A DNA stretch of 64,000 nt from Oscheius onirici (taxonomy: Eukaryota > Nematoda > Chromadorea > Rhabditida > Rhabditidae), in assembly GCA_932521025.1 (NCBI GenBank), contig OW051468.1, positions 8,184,064 to 8,248,063 of the forward strand, read 5' to 3'. The position numbers and the translations under genes were made by a program. The stretch's first letter is position 1, and the number at the start of each line of letters is the position of its first letter. This document shows positions 45,700 through 59,376 of this stretch, piece after piece. Under the pieces are notes generated by a model, which was not told the DNA's origin, ran no database searches, and saw only the letters and a program-made list of their open reading frames with translations.

Positions 45700-47622
45700 C
45701 TACATATGGCGGGTATTTCCCATGTTCAGTCCCGAAGCAGTAGCACCTAAAGAACAAATAATAGAATAATAATAGAAAAAATATTAGGTCGCCGGATAAG
45801 TGTTTTCCTTTTGATCATAACTCTTTCTAGATCTAACGAAATCGGGCAAACTCAGTTCCAAAATGAAGGTCTACCCTAGGCCGAATTAATAGCCTATATG
45901 AGAGACCTGGATATCTTACCTTCTGAGAACAGTGAACGGTTTAAGTTTCGATCAAAACACAATTTTGCCCATAACTCTTCAGGGTTGCATCCTACAAAAA
46001 GTTGTCAACTACAATAATTTTTTCCTCGGAAAGACAAACAGTTTGCTTTTTTAAAAACAGATTTTTGACATTGGGATCATGTCGAAACTGTAAACGTCCG
46101 GATGGCGCAGTGGATTAGGAAAATTCACGCTGGCACGACCAGGGTTCGAATCCGCTGAGAGGAAATCTTTTTTTTTACTGTAGCATTCCACTGAGCTACG
46201 AATCACCCCTGTGAAGTATCAGCTAGATTGGTTGCGAAATTTCGGATGGGGAACGATTTTGAGTCCCAAATTTCAGCATGTACCCCACCCCATGGTGATT
46301 TTTTGAGCTCGAAATTGAATTTTTGAGAAAACTCCGAAATAATCGAGCTCATTTTTTTTGCAGGGATGATTCTTAGCCCAGTAGAATGCTACAGTAAAAA
46401 AACAAAAAGATTTCCTCTCAGCGGATTCGAACCCTGGTCGTGCCAGCGTGAATTTTCCAAATCCACTGCGCCATCCGGACATTTACAGTTTCAACATGAT
46501 CCCAATGTCAAAAATCGGTTTTCAGAAAAGCAAAATACTCGTCTTTCTGAGAAAAAAATTATTGTAGTTGACAACTTTTTTGTAGGATGCAACCCTGAAG
46601 AGTTATGTGCAAAATTGTGTTTTGATTGAAACTTTGACCGATCACTGTACTCAGGCGATGAGCTTTCCAGGGCTTTTATATAACCTCTTAATTTGGCCTC
46701 GGCTAGACCTACATTTAAAAAAAAAAGATCACTCGATTTGGATGAATCTGGAAAAAGTTATGAGCAAAGGAAAACACTTATCCGCCGACCTAATAATAGG
46801 TTGTTCACCGGACATGCGCCAGTGTTGACCGGATCCGTGCCAGTAAGGCGCATTTTCGGGGGGGGGGGGTCAAAACCCTTGGCACCCTTTTTCACCACAA
46901 GCTCTAGAAAACACCAAAAATAGGTGCCATGTAATTTTTTGAAAAATTCGCCTTCCCCGGCAAATGCCTTACTGACACGGATCCGGTCAACACTGGCGGT
47001 GGACAACCATGGTTGAGGCATCGAACTTACCCTTATTTGATCCCATCTGAAGTCCAATGACTCCGTGACCTGCACGTAGCTGCTCCTCACTCCAGTCTCT
47101 CTTGTCTCCTTCAGATTCTTTCGGTCCAAGGCCGGCCTTTCCAAACAACTTGTCACTCTTTCGAGCCAGGGCAGAAAGACAGATCAAAACGGCATTTGGG
47201 TCCTGTGCCTCATACAGATCGACTGTCTGAGAATGATTAGGGTTTCTCTCTTTCCTTTGTGCTAACCTGGAAGAGCTCCGTCTTGTTCACGTGACTCTGG
47301 GCAAAGGCCAAAAAGAAGGAAATGTTCTCCATCTGCTTGAAGGCCATAGCAGAAGTGTTGACTTTTTTGATGGCCCCGGGCTGAAGAGCGTTGGCGAAGC
47401 GACACAGCAGCTGGCCATTCTTGAACAGTTCGATCAGATTCTCAGCGCTGCCGTCCGTGTTGATCGGTTCTCCAACAACTCCCTAAATATTTGATCATGA
47501 CACTAAAAAAGTATGCTCACCTTGACCCACTCCAAGATCTGATGAGCCAGCTGCGTGTCGTACTTTCCATGAATTTTCTGCTGGGCCTCCAGGGCAATGC
47601 CGCTTTTCTCAGCTCGGGACAT
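45700..47622 (-). CDS. cpn-3: calponin/transgelin family actin-binding protein
   Basis: Exons 47622-47521, 47482-47267, 47226-47031 and 45746-45700 give 186 residues. A single calponin-homology domain: LAHQILEWVKGV, NLIELFKNGQLLCRFAN, MAFKQMENISFFL, FQTVDLYEAQDPNAV and ALARKSDKLFGK. The C-terminus has one calponin repeat: VIGLQMGSNKGATASGLNMG, ending TRHM, as I recall for C. elegans CPN-3. It binds actin filaments in muscle. The tiny last exon lies 1.28 kb beyond exon 3; that intron contains a 1-kb foldback element and a MITE, so annotation by open frames alone would truncate the protein. Confidence 0.85.
45780..46802. mobile_element. 1-kb foldback element with tRNA-like promoter boxes in both arms
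   Basis: Two inverted arms of ~420 bp (about 45780-46205 and 46375-46802), roughly 85 percent identical, around a ~160-bp loop. Outer ends are AGGTCGCCGGATAAGTG and complement. Each arm contains TGGCGCAGTGGATTAGG-like (A box) and GGTTCGAATCC (B box) sequences at tRNA spacing: 46100-46165 on plus and 46428-46490 on minus. The flanking stems do not pair as a tRNA. It lies in the last intron of the calponin gene. Confidence 0.75.
46817..46998. mobile_element. MITE, 182 bp
   Basis: Inverted ends CGCCAGTGTTGACCGGATCC and complement, with CAGTAAGGC / GCCTTACTG further in; about 38 bp per arm. A poly-G run lies beside the left arm. It sits directly next to the foldback element in the calponin intron. 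A half-copy occurs in an hrdl-1 intron near 29318. Confidence 0.7.
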
Positions 47623-48668
47623 TCTAAGAGAGAAAATATTCAAAAAGGGCGGCAAAGTGAAAAAGACGGAAAGCGGAGGCAACAGACTGAGAGGGGTCAT
47701 GACAGTAAAGGCCACGAGAAAATCAATGTGACTCATACAAGGGGAGACTCTCAATTTTCGTTCGGAATGTGACGCGTGTGGCCTTTGAAAAGGGAGAGAG
47801 TGAGAGGATGGCTATAAACATTGAAGAGGGAAGAAATTGGAAATGTTTGGAAATATAGACTTGTCGGGGACAAAAAACTCTGCAATGCAACAGAAATGAG
47901 ACGTGGCAGCAGCCCCTAAAAAACACGGAGAATTCGCTGCTACCTAATCTCTCTCTTTGAACAAACATGGTCTCTTAACCACGGAGGCAGAAAGCGAGAA
48001 ACAGAAATCGATGGTAAGGGGCACAGCTGGACATGTTGCGCAATGTTAAAAGGAAAAGGAGAGTCGAAAAATGGTTGCTGACGAAACGGTCGCGGGAGGA
48101 GCATAGTAATGTCTGATTTGACTTTGGGGAGAAACCTCAATTTTCTAGGTCAAGCATACATTTTTCAACTTTGTGAAGTTCTGCAAAGTTGTAGAGCTTG
48201 TCAAATGCTACTACTTTCCTGAAGATCGCAAAGCTGAAAAATGTATTATTGAGCTAAAAAGCGAGATTTCATCTCGAACCCCCTACTGTGTAGTGGGGGG
48301 GGGAGGCTGAAATAGACTCGCCGAGAGAAAGAAGAGCCGAAAAATGGTTGCGAAAAGATGACAAAAAAGGTCGAGTGAGGGGCTTAAAGGATAAGAAAGG
48401 TGACTAGGGTGGAACTAGCATGGTAAGAACGCAACAAATTTCTCTCCCAAGACTATGAAAGAGCGAAAATTATGAGTCAATGTGTCAGCAAGCCCTTTTA
48501 TAATTTGTGCGAGCCAAAAAAACACCTAAATGATAAAAGCCGTCACTTCTGTGCCGCCGCTGCCACATCAAATAAAACATAGTTCCAGCCGCTCTGGAAG
48601 GCGGCTGACTCATCGTTTCCGCCCCGCAATCTGTATAGATAAGAGAATTCTTTAAATTTTTATGCTGC
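47623..48668. other. intergenic region upstream of calponin
   Basis: About 1 kb of 5' flank of the minus-strand calponin gene and 3' flank of the next gene. It contains a MITE copy at 48131-48275 and a G-run at about 48294-48303. No gene that I can support. Confidence 0.4.
48131..48275. repeat. hairpin MITE, recurrent family, copy 4
   Basis: Begins AAACCTCAATTTTCTAGG, has ACATTTTTCAACTTTG mirrored by CAAAGCTGAAAAATGT and the core GTTCTGCAAAGTTGTAGAGC. Same family as copies near 1361, 38286 and 58022. Confidence 0.6.
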
Positions 48669-49964
48669 TTAAAGCTGAGACTCGTCTCTATCCTCTTCTT
48701 CTTCTTCACTCTTCTCTGTCTCCTTGTCATCTCCAAAATATCGTCTTCGACATTCTTCGGACTCGTAGTTGACCATGTACAATCTGAAAAAAAAACTATT
48801 TTCTCTTCGACTAGTCTTACCTCAAATGGCCAATTATCGTTGAAGTGCTCATGTAGGCCCATTGTCGTTCGCGCATGATCTCCTTGAACCATGCCGCAAA
48901 TTGGCCCATTTGCTTTTCGTTGGGACGGTGGATTTCAATGTTCATCTGAAGGGCTTACTACTACAACAAGACGGAGAAAAGTTGAACCTGACAGACGGTA
49001 ATGCCATTTTTGTTCAGAAGCCCATTTTTCAGGAAGAAAGGAAGAACGGGGTACTCGGCGTGCTCAATGTCGACCATCAGCTGATCGACAATCTTTGTCC
49101 TGACCTCCTTTTTGACAAAAGTTGCCAAGTCGACGTATTTGACCTCCTGGTATCGGTAGATGTCTGAAAACTGGTATTTTGAGGCAAAAACTCAGACGAA
49201 CCTTCGAGAACGTAGCTTCTAAAACTGCCATTCTCAGCTCCGACGGCAATGTTGAAGAATTTTCCGACTTCGGGAAAGATGTCGGCATTTGTGTCGTTGA
49301 CCGGATCAGCTCCGAAGAAACTGCACGAGGGCATGGCATGTCGCATCGATTTTTCAGCTTCGACGTCTTTTCCGATTCCCAGCGAGATTATGATACATTT
49401 GTCCTTGCCACCGAAGGCCTTCTTGCGAGGCATCACATGGAATTTCAGCTCATCCGAATTGGAAAAACCTTGGAAATTGTAGCTGTCCTGGGCAGAACAC
49501 TCGTTCACAATGTCAGGGAACATGGTCCACAGCTGAAAATCCGTGTTTTAGAGAGGGCAATGAGGAATACCGATTCGTCGCTTTTGATGTCTTTCGACCG
49601 CCGGATGATACAGTCTCTGGACTCGATGAAAGTTGTCGGCTTCGAACTCTGGAACTCGGAAGCTTTCTGTTTAGGTTCAATTGTGTGAAATGAAACTTTT
49701 GTTGTTTCAGTCACCGACCCGCAAAATCGGGTCACACCGTAGCGCATGATACCGATCTCACAATTAAAATAGTTCAATTTTTCAAAGGTCTTCTTCAGCA
49801 GAGTCTTTTGTGAACGCTGGCTGAAAGAAGAACAATGGCAAGGAAGAGCACAAAAAAAACTTCAACAAAAATAAAAAAATACTTACCGAAAATAGAGAGA
49901 TTAGTGTATATAAGGCATACAATATAGTAAGAGCATAGAGAGTAGTCAGTACTAGAGAGCGCAT
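48669..49964 (-). CDS. FkbM-type methyltransferase-like protein, type II membrane
   Basis: Exons 49964-49887, 49816-49571, 49532-49202, 49163-48988, 48945-48821 and 48783-48669 give 356 residues. An N-terminal anchor (LTILYALYTLISLF) is followed by a lumenal domain with motifs of the nematode-expanded FkbM-like family: CIIISLGIGKDVEAEKSM, CSFFGADPVNDTNADIF, VGKFFNIAVGAENG, YVDLATFV and VDIEHAEYPVLP. These form the SAM-fold pattern, but the usual acidic ligand loop is atypical, so catalytic activity is uncertain. The tail is very acidic (KSEEEEEDRDES). The acceptor of exon 2 (GCCAG) was chosen for phase. Confidence 0.72.
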
Positions 49965-50253
49965 TTTGACCAGACACTGAGAGGACACTGGGACGACTCC
50001 TCGTGTTTCAGCCTACCAGATAAAATCGCGGATCTGTTCGCGCGGATCTCGGCACATCGAGAACTAGCCTATCATACTTTTAATCGAGAGTAAGCCATCT
50101 TGGATTGTTTCTCTACTGGTTTGAAGCTCCGGACTTTAGCCTCTGAGAGTTGTTAAATATGCTTTATTACATAGCACCTAAAAAATGAAATCCGGCGGCC
50201 GTTAAGACCCGAGTAAAAAGCGTTGAAGATCACAATAAATAAGCTGCAGAGAA

Positions 50254-53026
50254 TCACAGACTGTAAGTTGCTTCGACTTGATTTTGCTTCACGAGCTCTT
50301 CGAGAAATGTCTTCCGTCCGACGGCTCGGTCGGCCGCACATCGATGCATTACCTAAAAATTTGGTCAGCAAAGGTATCGAAAGGAAGAACTAACATAGCT
50401 TCCGGGCATGATGACGTTGTAGTTATATCTGGCGTAATACTCTTTGAATAGTTTCATCTTCTTTATCGAGGGATTCATCAGAAGCACGAGACGGCGAGAG
50501 GCAGATCCAACGAAAAAGGGATTGGTAAACTGTCTCTTGTGTTCAAGGACGTAAGTCCAAAGTGATGTCGTTTGACTCGCACATTTCTGGAATTTTCTAT
50601 CTAAACTATTAAAAAGCTATGGTGTCTGTGGCAAACTCTGTCTGTTTGTCTGTGTGTCTGTCTGTCCATGGTCACGAGAATCGTTGTAGCAAGTCAAAAG
50701 TTGTCAGGATTATATAACAAGTTATTTTTGAACTTGGAGTTTTTGCAGACTTCGGCTTCTACTGTGTCAGGGGGAAATACAAAGCTTTAGAAAACGGCAA
50801 TGAGCAGGTAGAAAAGTTTGGTGCTACGACGCCGGCAGGCGACGAAGTCGTCTGGTTTTCAAGATAATGCAAATACGAGTCAAATACCAGATAAAATTAT
50901 GCAAGCCAAAACAAGTCAAGAAAAACGTTAGTTCAGGACGAGAGGTACCAGGCAGGTTACTGTAGATTATTTTCGTGTTGGGACCAATAAGTACCGGTAA
51001 ATTTAAGAGATATTTTTAGAATCTAGATTTTTCTATTTTTTAGCCAACTATTTTACCTTTTCTTATCTGAATACCCCTAAAATTACTGAAAATGCCAAAA
51101 AATACCTGAACAAAAAAATTAAAATGAAATTTGTTCGTACTTTCATTCTGAACAGACAATGCATAAATTGCGCATTCGATGAGGTAAAACAATCAAGAAT
51201 GCGAAAACTCACAAAATCATGAAGCCTCTGCTTCTCACTGTTGTAAAGGAATGTTCCGTAGAGACAGCTGTACAAGTGATCCAGAATGAAGATCAAGAGC
51301 TCGTAGGAAAACTCCAAGTGGGAAGGGAACTGTAAACGAATCGATTTTCAAGACAAAAATAATGCATGCCTGGGTCATGAACTGATAGACACAGTCGATG
51401 AATTGAACGAAGACGGGTGAACGCTCCTGATCGCCGTACTTGTCCTCACCATGTCCAATTCTGTGACCGAACTTGTGTCCGAAACTGCACCATTCCTTTT
51501 CGATCAGGATGGCAAAGCCCTCGATTGTGCGATAGAATGGATCCAATTGGAGCATTGCCAAAGCGGTCAACTGTGCCGTTCGGTCCCAGCCATCAGAGCA
51601 ATGAACAAGAACACTGCTCTTGTTTCTTTCGATCTCATCGGCAATTTGAACCGAGCCCTCCACGATGCTCTGGATGTGACTCAGCCATTTGGACTCGTCC
51701 AGCATTTTCAGGTAGTTTCGCTCGTCTACTTTCGGAAATAGACAGTCTCGGAGTTTTCGTAATCTAAAAAAAAATGAGAAAAGTTTCGGAACTAACGAAT
51801 CGCGGACGACGTGAATATTGTGAATGTTGAGAAAATGAAGGGCGCATTGGTCGTAATTTTCCTCATATCCACCTCCTTTCACACGATTTAACTGAAAATA
51901 TTTTCTGGAAACACTCTTTTTAAAAAGGAACCTTAGCATTCACTCCCGGTCTCGCATCAAAAATGTGCAATTGATGGGCGTCGGCGTTTGTGTCCAATAT
52001 CTTTTTTAAATAATTCTCATCCTCTAATATTTTCTGATTTGTCACTCCACAAAGAGGCTGAGAACTTCGCGTTATCGATGCTTGTGTATTGGGATGTAGC
52101 CAGCTGAGAACCGGGATTCTTGATCTGCTTCTCGACTGTCCAACTTTTAGCAAGAAATCTTTTCCAAGACGCTGAGCTGATGCCGGAATGGCAAACTGAA
52201 TTATCCTCTTTAACAAAATTAAGGACTACTCACAAAGTTAGGATAAGTATCGGCAAAATCGTATTTGTAGTTGATCTCCGAAATGACCCATTCATCATTC
52301 TCGACACCCAGTCGACGAAGCTCCCTTCGGCTGTCGTATAAATCCCAGCCATTTCTTTGCGGTTTTGGCTCTTCATGACTCGTGTTCTGGTGGAAAATGT
52401 AGGCGTAGAGGAGCTGAAAAAGACAGGGAGTACAACCGGTATTAAAGACGATCATACCAATTTGTTTGTCAGTGGAAACGCCAGCTTTGTGAGTGTTTCA
52501 AAGATTGGACGACGACTGTGAGAATTGGCATGCGAGGCAAACCGTATGTCTCGCATGTCTTTACAGCAAATCAAAAGACCGTAGACATCCTGTCCTCCCG
52601 GAATTTGGATTTTCGAATTTCCAATCTTCTCGACCTTTGTTATACAGCCCAGAGGAAGATCAAAACTGCACATTTGAGAGGTTTCTGTCGCTTCGAAACG
52701 AAGACGATATTTTGTGATATATACTCGGCCGGCTACTTTGCCAAGAGGGGAGAGAAACTCAATCTTCGCGTCCTCACATTCCAAATCTTCTCCCGGAATC
52801 CGCCAGGAGTGACGCTCTCGAAGAAGTGCCGGCACGGTCGTGGGCTGGAAATACTGCTTGAACCTAACAGAAAAAGAAAACATTTAGTTTTTTTTGGATA
52901 TTGCTCCGTTTTTGGTCTTTTCAGGTCAAACAAACAAATTACCTCAGCGGTATGTTCCAATGTATAGGAACCACGTCTAGGAGTCAGATGTAGCTTGGCT
53001 TTAATGGTATCCGCAATAGGTGGCAT
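50254..53026 (-). CDS. mtm-1: myotubularin phosphoinositide 3-phosphatase
   Basis: Nine exons (53026-52943, 52856-52458, 52413-52234, 52195-51932, 51891-51797, 51763-51370, 51329-51213, 50586-50395, 50352-50254), 607 residues, the family's usual length. PH-GRAM region: PLGKVAGRVYITKYRLRF. Phosphatase: GGGYEENY, then the active site VHCSDGWDRT (Cys396, Arg402), SFGHKFGHRIGHG and ERSPVFVQFIDCVYQ, later LWTYVLEHKRQFTNP. It dephosphorylates PI3P and PI(3,5)P2 on endosomes. It has a GC-AG intron (CAG|GCATGC at 51369) and a 626-bp intron with a GTCTGTCTG microsatellite. The exon 2 acceptor (TTCAAG) is chosen for phase. The neighbour is PFKFB, as I recall for mtm-1 and pfkb-1.1. Confidence 0.88.
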
Positions 53027-53395
53027 AGTCAGTATGAATCAGTAATATTAGGGGTGAAGGTTACGATTAGATAAGAGTGTGACAGTCAAAAGAGTTTGTA
53101 AACAACGTTTTCTCCCTCGCATATTGCTTCCGATTAAGAATAGAAACTGACCCATTCGTCATCCATTTACGCGGCAGTTTTTCTCCTCTTTGGTCTTCTA
53201 CCCGAAGCTCAGACGAGAAGATCTTAAAATCTATTGATAAATAGCGAACGTTAAATATAGTTAGTCGTCAAACAACAAACAAAAACACGTCAAAAAATCC
53301 TGAATAGAAGTTTATCTTGGCACAATTTGAAATAACACAGTTCTAGAGAAAAATCCGTATCTTTATGGCGGCGACGTGGAAATTGAGCTGGTCTT

Positions 53396-56278
<2,883 letters not shown>

Positions 56279-57356
56279 TTTCCTGCAAAAAATTTTCGTT
56301 TAATTTAATATGAGGAAGTAAGAGTTTCGAGAACAAAGAATCAGGCGACATGGACATTGACCCAGGCGCGCCTGGACGCACAGCTGACCTTCAATTAATC
56401 TCTCCCGCTCTGAGTTTTTGCTCTCTTCTGGGGAATTTCAAATTTTACTCAGTTCCAATAGTTTTAAGGAAAGATTTGGAAGCAAATGCAAGTAAATCGA
56501 TAGTGGGGGCGCTTATCTTACCGCAACTTCCACTCGAACTGACGAAGCTCTTCCTCTATTATATTTTCCTTCCCAGACTAATTTTAACAATACTCGTCAT
56601 TGTTTACTGTGAGCAACTCAGATTGTACTCACGTGCGGCTGCGAATGACCTAGTATTGTGCACGTAAACAGGCATGGAGCATATAACGAGAGAAAGACTA
56701 GATAAGAGACAAGTCTTTTGATTCTCTTGCTCGTTCTTATTCTAACACAAATCCTTGAAAAACTCTCTTCTTCCATATTTTTGTTTACAGATTCCTCAAT
56801 ATTTTAATATTTAACAAAAACAAGGTTTGCAGCTGAAGTTACCATTGTTCCTCCCATATATTCCCTGGCCTGAACCTCGAAATTAGTTTCTGTATGGGAA
56901 CTGCCGAAGCAAAGTCTCTGCACTTTTTTTCCAATGACTTGTCTGGAACTTGTTACTATTAACTCCTTTCCCCTTAGGTGTGCGAAATTTTTGATTGCCA
57001 TCCCCTAGACTGCCAACCCTAATTATGAGAGCAAATGTTTTAACGAACGAGGAATCCAACTATCTTGGTCGATTTAAGCCAAGATAGGGTAAAAATACTT
57101 TAAACATGAAGAAAGAAGTTTTTGGTACTGTTGTAGAGAGACCGAAATGGAAGTCAAAATCTAGTGTTTATTAGTGCAGCAAGTTGGAGGCAAGGCAGTA
57201 AATAACCAGATGGAGAGCACATGTCCCATTAGTCTTCGTCAAAAATGAAGGATATAAAAACAAGGAATAGAAATGAGGATAAGGAAGAAGCAACCTAGTT
57301 TTGAACCTCGCTTTTTCTTCGTCTCGCTTGCTTCTCTAAAACCTTCTTTCCAGAAA
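56279..57356. other. intergenic region with dispersed repeat
   Basis: Divergent spacer between the PFKFB and TMEM14 genes. An open frame from 56350 (MDIDPGAPGR...) has no exon-like features and is not called. A repeat related to 2500-2745 occupies about 56830-57005. Confidence 0.4.
56830..57005. repeat. dispersed repeat, related to 2500-2745
   Basis: Shares ordered blocks (CCCATATATTCC, GTTTCTGTATGGGAACTGCCG, ACTCCTTTCCCCTTA) with the repeat in the intron near 2500-2745, same orientation. No terminal repeats seen. Confidence 0.5.
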
Positions 57357-57756
57357 ATGATCAATCTGGACCAGCTGTATCTTCTCTACGGAGGTCTTCT
57401 GATAGCTGGAGGATCCATCGGCTTCTTGAAATCTGGTAAGAGGGACAAAAAATTTTGCGAACTAGTGATTCAGGCTCGGTAGCTTCCCTGGTCGCCGGAG
57501 GTGGCTCAGGCCTCGTCGTCTTTCTGGCAACCCGCAATCAGTTCGCTTACAAAACTCTTACAGTAGCTGGTACTGTATTTTTTAAATTTTGATTTGAGAA
57601 AATCATTTAGGCGTCTCCTTAGTCCTCTGCTACGTGATGGGACAACGCTACTCGAATTCTGGAAAGTTCATGCCAGCTGGACTGATTGCCGGAGCTAGTC
57701 TGGTGACTCTTCTGGCCTCATTCTACAGAATCGTCTCCAGTGCCAGTTTCTTCTAA
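57357..57756 (+). CDS. TMEM14 family small mitochondrial-type membrane protein
   Basis: Exons 57357-57435, 57474-57569 and 57611-57756 give 106 residues. It has the four short Gly-rich spans of the TMEM14/UPF0136 family: YLLYGGLLIAGGSIGFLKSG, SVASLVAGGGSGLVVF, VSLVLCYVMGQRY with SGKFMPAGLIAGASLV. Known members act at the inner mitochondrial membrane, with TMEM14C in haem synthesis. A CTTTCCAG acceptor 3 nt before the ATG suggests trans-splicing. AATAAA lies shortly after the stop. Confidence 0.85.
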
Positions 57757-58021
57757 ATTCAACCTCAACATTTTCACTTTTGTACATTCTTAATAAAATA
57801 AATATGGCCTGATCTTTCCATAAGAGTACGAGTGAGCAAGCACGCTACAAAGTGAACTATTGAGAAATAGCTGCATATTTAAACCGACAGAAAGAAAAGA
57901 TAACAGCTTCCTTTCCGGTCTTTCTTTTGCTCTCTAGTTTTCCCCAGCTAGCGGTCGATAAACAGCAGATCTTATCAGTTCTTGCATCACGGAAGGCACC
58001 GGGGGTAGCGTCGGGAAGAAT

Positions 58022-58165
58022 CCTCAGTTTTCTAGCTCACGCTCGCCTTTTCTAGCTTTGCCATGTTCAGAAAAGTTGTAGCATTTGATCATCCCTACAA
58101 CTTTGTTGAACATCAAAAAGCTGTAAAATGTAAGCATGAGCAATAAAATTGAGATTTCTTCGCAT
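58022..58165. repeat. hairpin MITE, recurrent family, copy 5
   Basis: Begins TCCTCAGTTTTCTAGCTCACGC and ends ATGAGCAATAAAATTGAGATTTCTTC, with inner arms AGCTTTGCCATGTTC and GAACATCAAAAAGCT. Lies between the two TMEM14-like genes. Confidence 0.6.
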
Positions 58166-58234
58166 AGTCCATAAGTTTAGCGGGAGTCCTAAAGAATCCT
58201 GACCTTTCCTTGGCAAGAAACATCTTTTGCAGGA

Positions 58235-58663
58235 ATGTCGTTTATCAACAAAGCATATTATGCCTATGGTGGCGTCCTTATGGGCTGTGGAATTTACGAT
58301 TATTACCAGACAGGTAAGAATTGTTTACCAAACTAGAATAAAAGAGTCTTCCAGGTTCTGTCCCCTTCCTCTTGGTAGGAGCAGCCTCTGGATTAGCTTG
58401 CTGGTGCGCTGCAGCTTGCACCAAAAGAATCACCAAGAAGATCGACTTTGGTGGAAGTAAGGTCCATTCAAAAATGTTAAACATATATTTTAGCATTTCC
58501 TCTACCTACCGTTATCATATGGCTGTTGCGATCATATTTCACTGGAAGATGGGAGCTGGCTATTTTCGTAGTACTTGCTAGCATTCTTGTCTTCGAAGTG
58601 GCGTTGGTCCAGAGTATAGAAGACGACGGATACGGGACCGAGTGGGTCGGAACAGACGACTGA
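58235..58663 (+). CDS. divergent TMEM14-like membrane protein
   Basis: Exons 58235-58313, 58355-58456 and 58494-58663 give 116 residues. The first exon (NKAYYAYGGVLMGCGIYDYYQTG) and the following VPFLLVGAASGLACWCAA match the plan and both intron positions of the TMEM14 gene just upstream, so it is a tandem paralogue. The second half is diverged (VIIWLLRSYFTGRWELAIF, then VVLASILVFEVALVQ) and ends with an acidic tail absent from the first copy. A TTTGCAG acceptor lies 2 nt before the ATG, consistent with trans-splicing or a two-gene operon. Confidence 0.65.
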
Positions 58664-59376
58664 TCAAATTCAACTGTTTTTCGACAAAATTATACTATTC
58701 TTCTAATAGAGCAAGGCCTTTATGTCTTACCCACGAGCAGTATTCTCGTCACCCCTTATCTTGTCCGTAACCTTTCTTTATCCGTACATTCCCTCTCATT
58801 TGTCTACTCTTTCTCACCTAGTGTGTCTGTCTTCTAAATAAATACAGATCCACTTAAAAATGCTCTCGCGTCTCTATGTGTGTCAGTGTGTCTGAAGCTT
58901 TAATTGAGGATAAGGAGGGGAGCTTTGTGCGCAAATTAGTTTTTAACAGGTCGTGACAGGAAAAGCAAGTGCGCGAAGTGTTCTAACAAATTTGATAGTT
59001 TCTTTGGTAGGATAGGATGTGACTGGAACAAAGTGACAAGGGGAGAAGAGAAGGGGAACTAGGGCTGACAATGAGGCTCTGTGACAGAGCGAAGTAAAAA
59101 GGAAGACAAGGATTCTATAACATTAGCCCTAGAAGGGCGGTGCTATCCTTGTTCAAGTAATATCACAGTAGAAATACAAAAATAGTAACTTTTTCTATTC
59201 TAATCAATGCTTCTCTTCTTTAAAAAAAGCCGTCGGTCAAGACGAGAATGGTTGTAAAAACATGCCGCTTCATCTGTCACTCTTCGTCCCAGCACTTGTT
59301 TTTCACTTTCCATGCCCATGCACTGATCACAGTTTCTGCTGACTCTTACTAATTTTATCTCTCTTATTTTCGAGCC
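58664..59376. other. intergenic region
   Basis: 3' flank of the TMEM14-like gene and 5' flank of the ABC transporter. It contains a short reverse match to the 2500-2745 repeat near 59120. No gene that I can support. Confidence 0.4.

Noticed and set aside
46100-46165. Candidate tRNA gene
   Set aside because: A and B boxes are present, but acceptor and anticodon stems do not pair and the sequence is duplicated in the other arm of a foldback element.
52458-52863. Myotubularin exon 2 starting at 52863 after TCTGTTAG
   Set aside because: That acceptor has the better consensus but puts exon 2 out of phase with exon 1; the acceptor 7 bp downstream keeps the frame, so it was preferred, with some doubt.
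56350-56667. 105-codon plus-strand frame upstream of PFKFB
   Set aside because: No splice or domain evidence, and it lies in a divergent promoter region.
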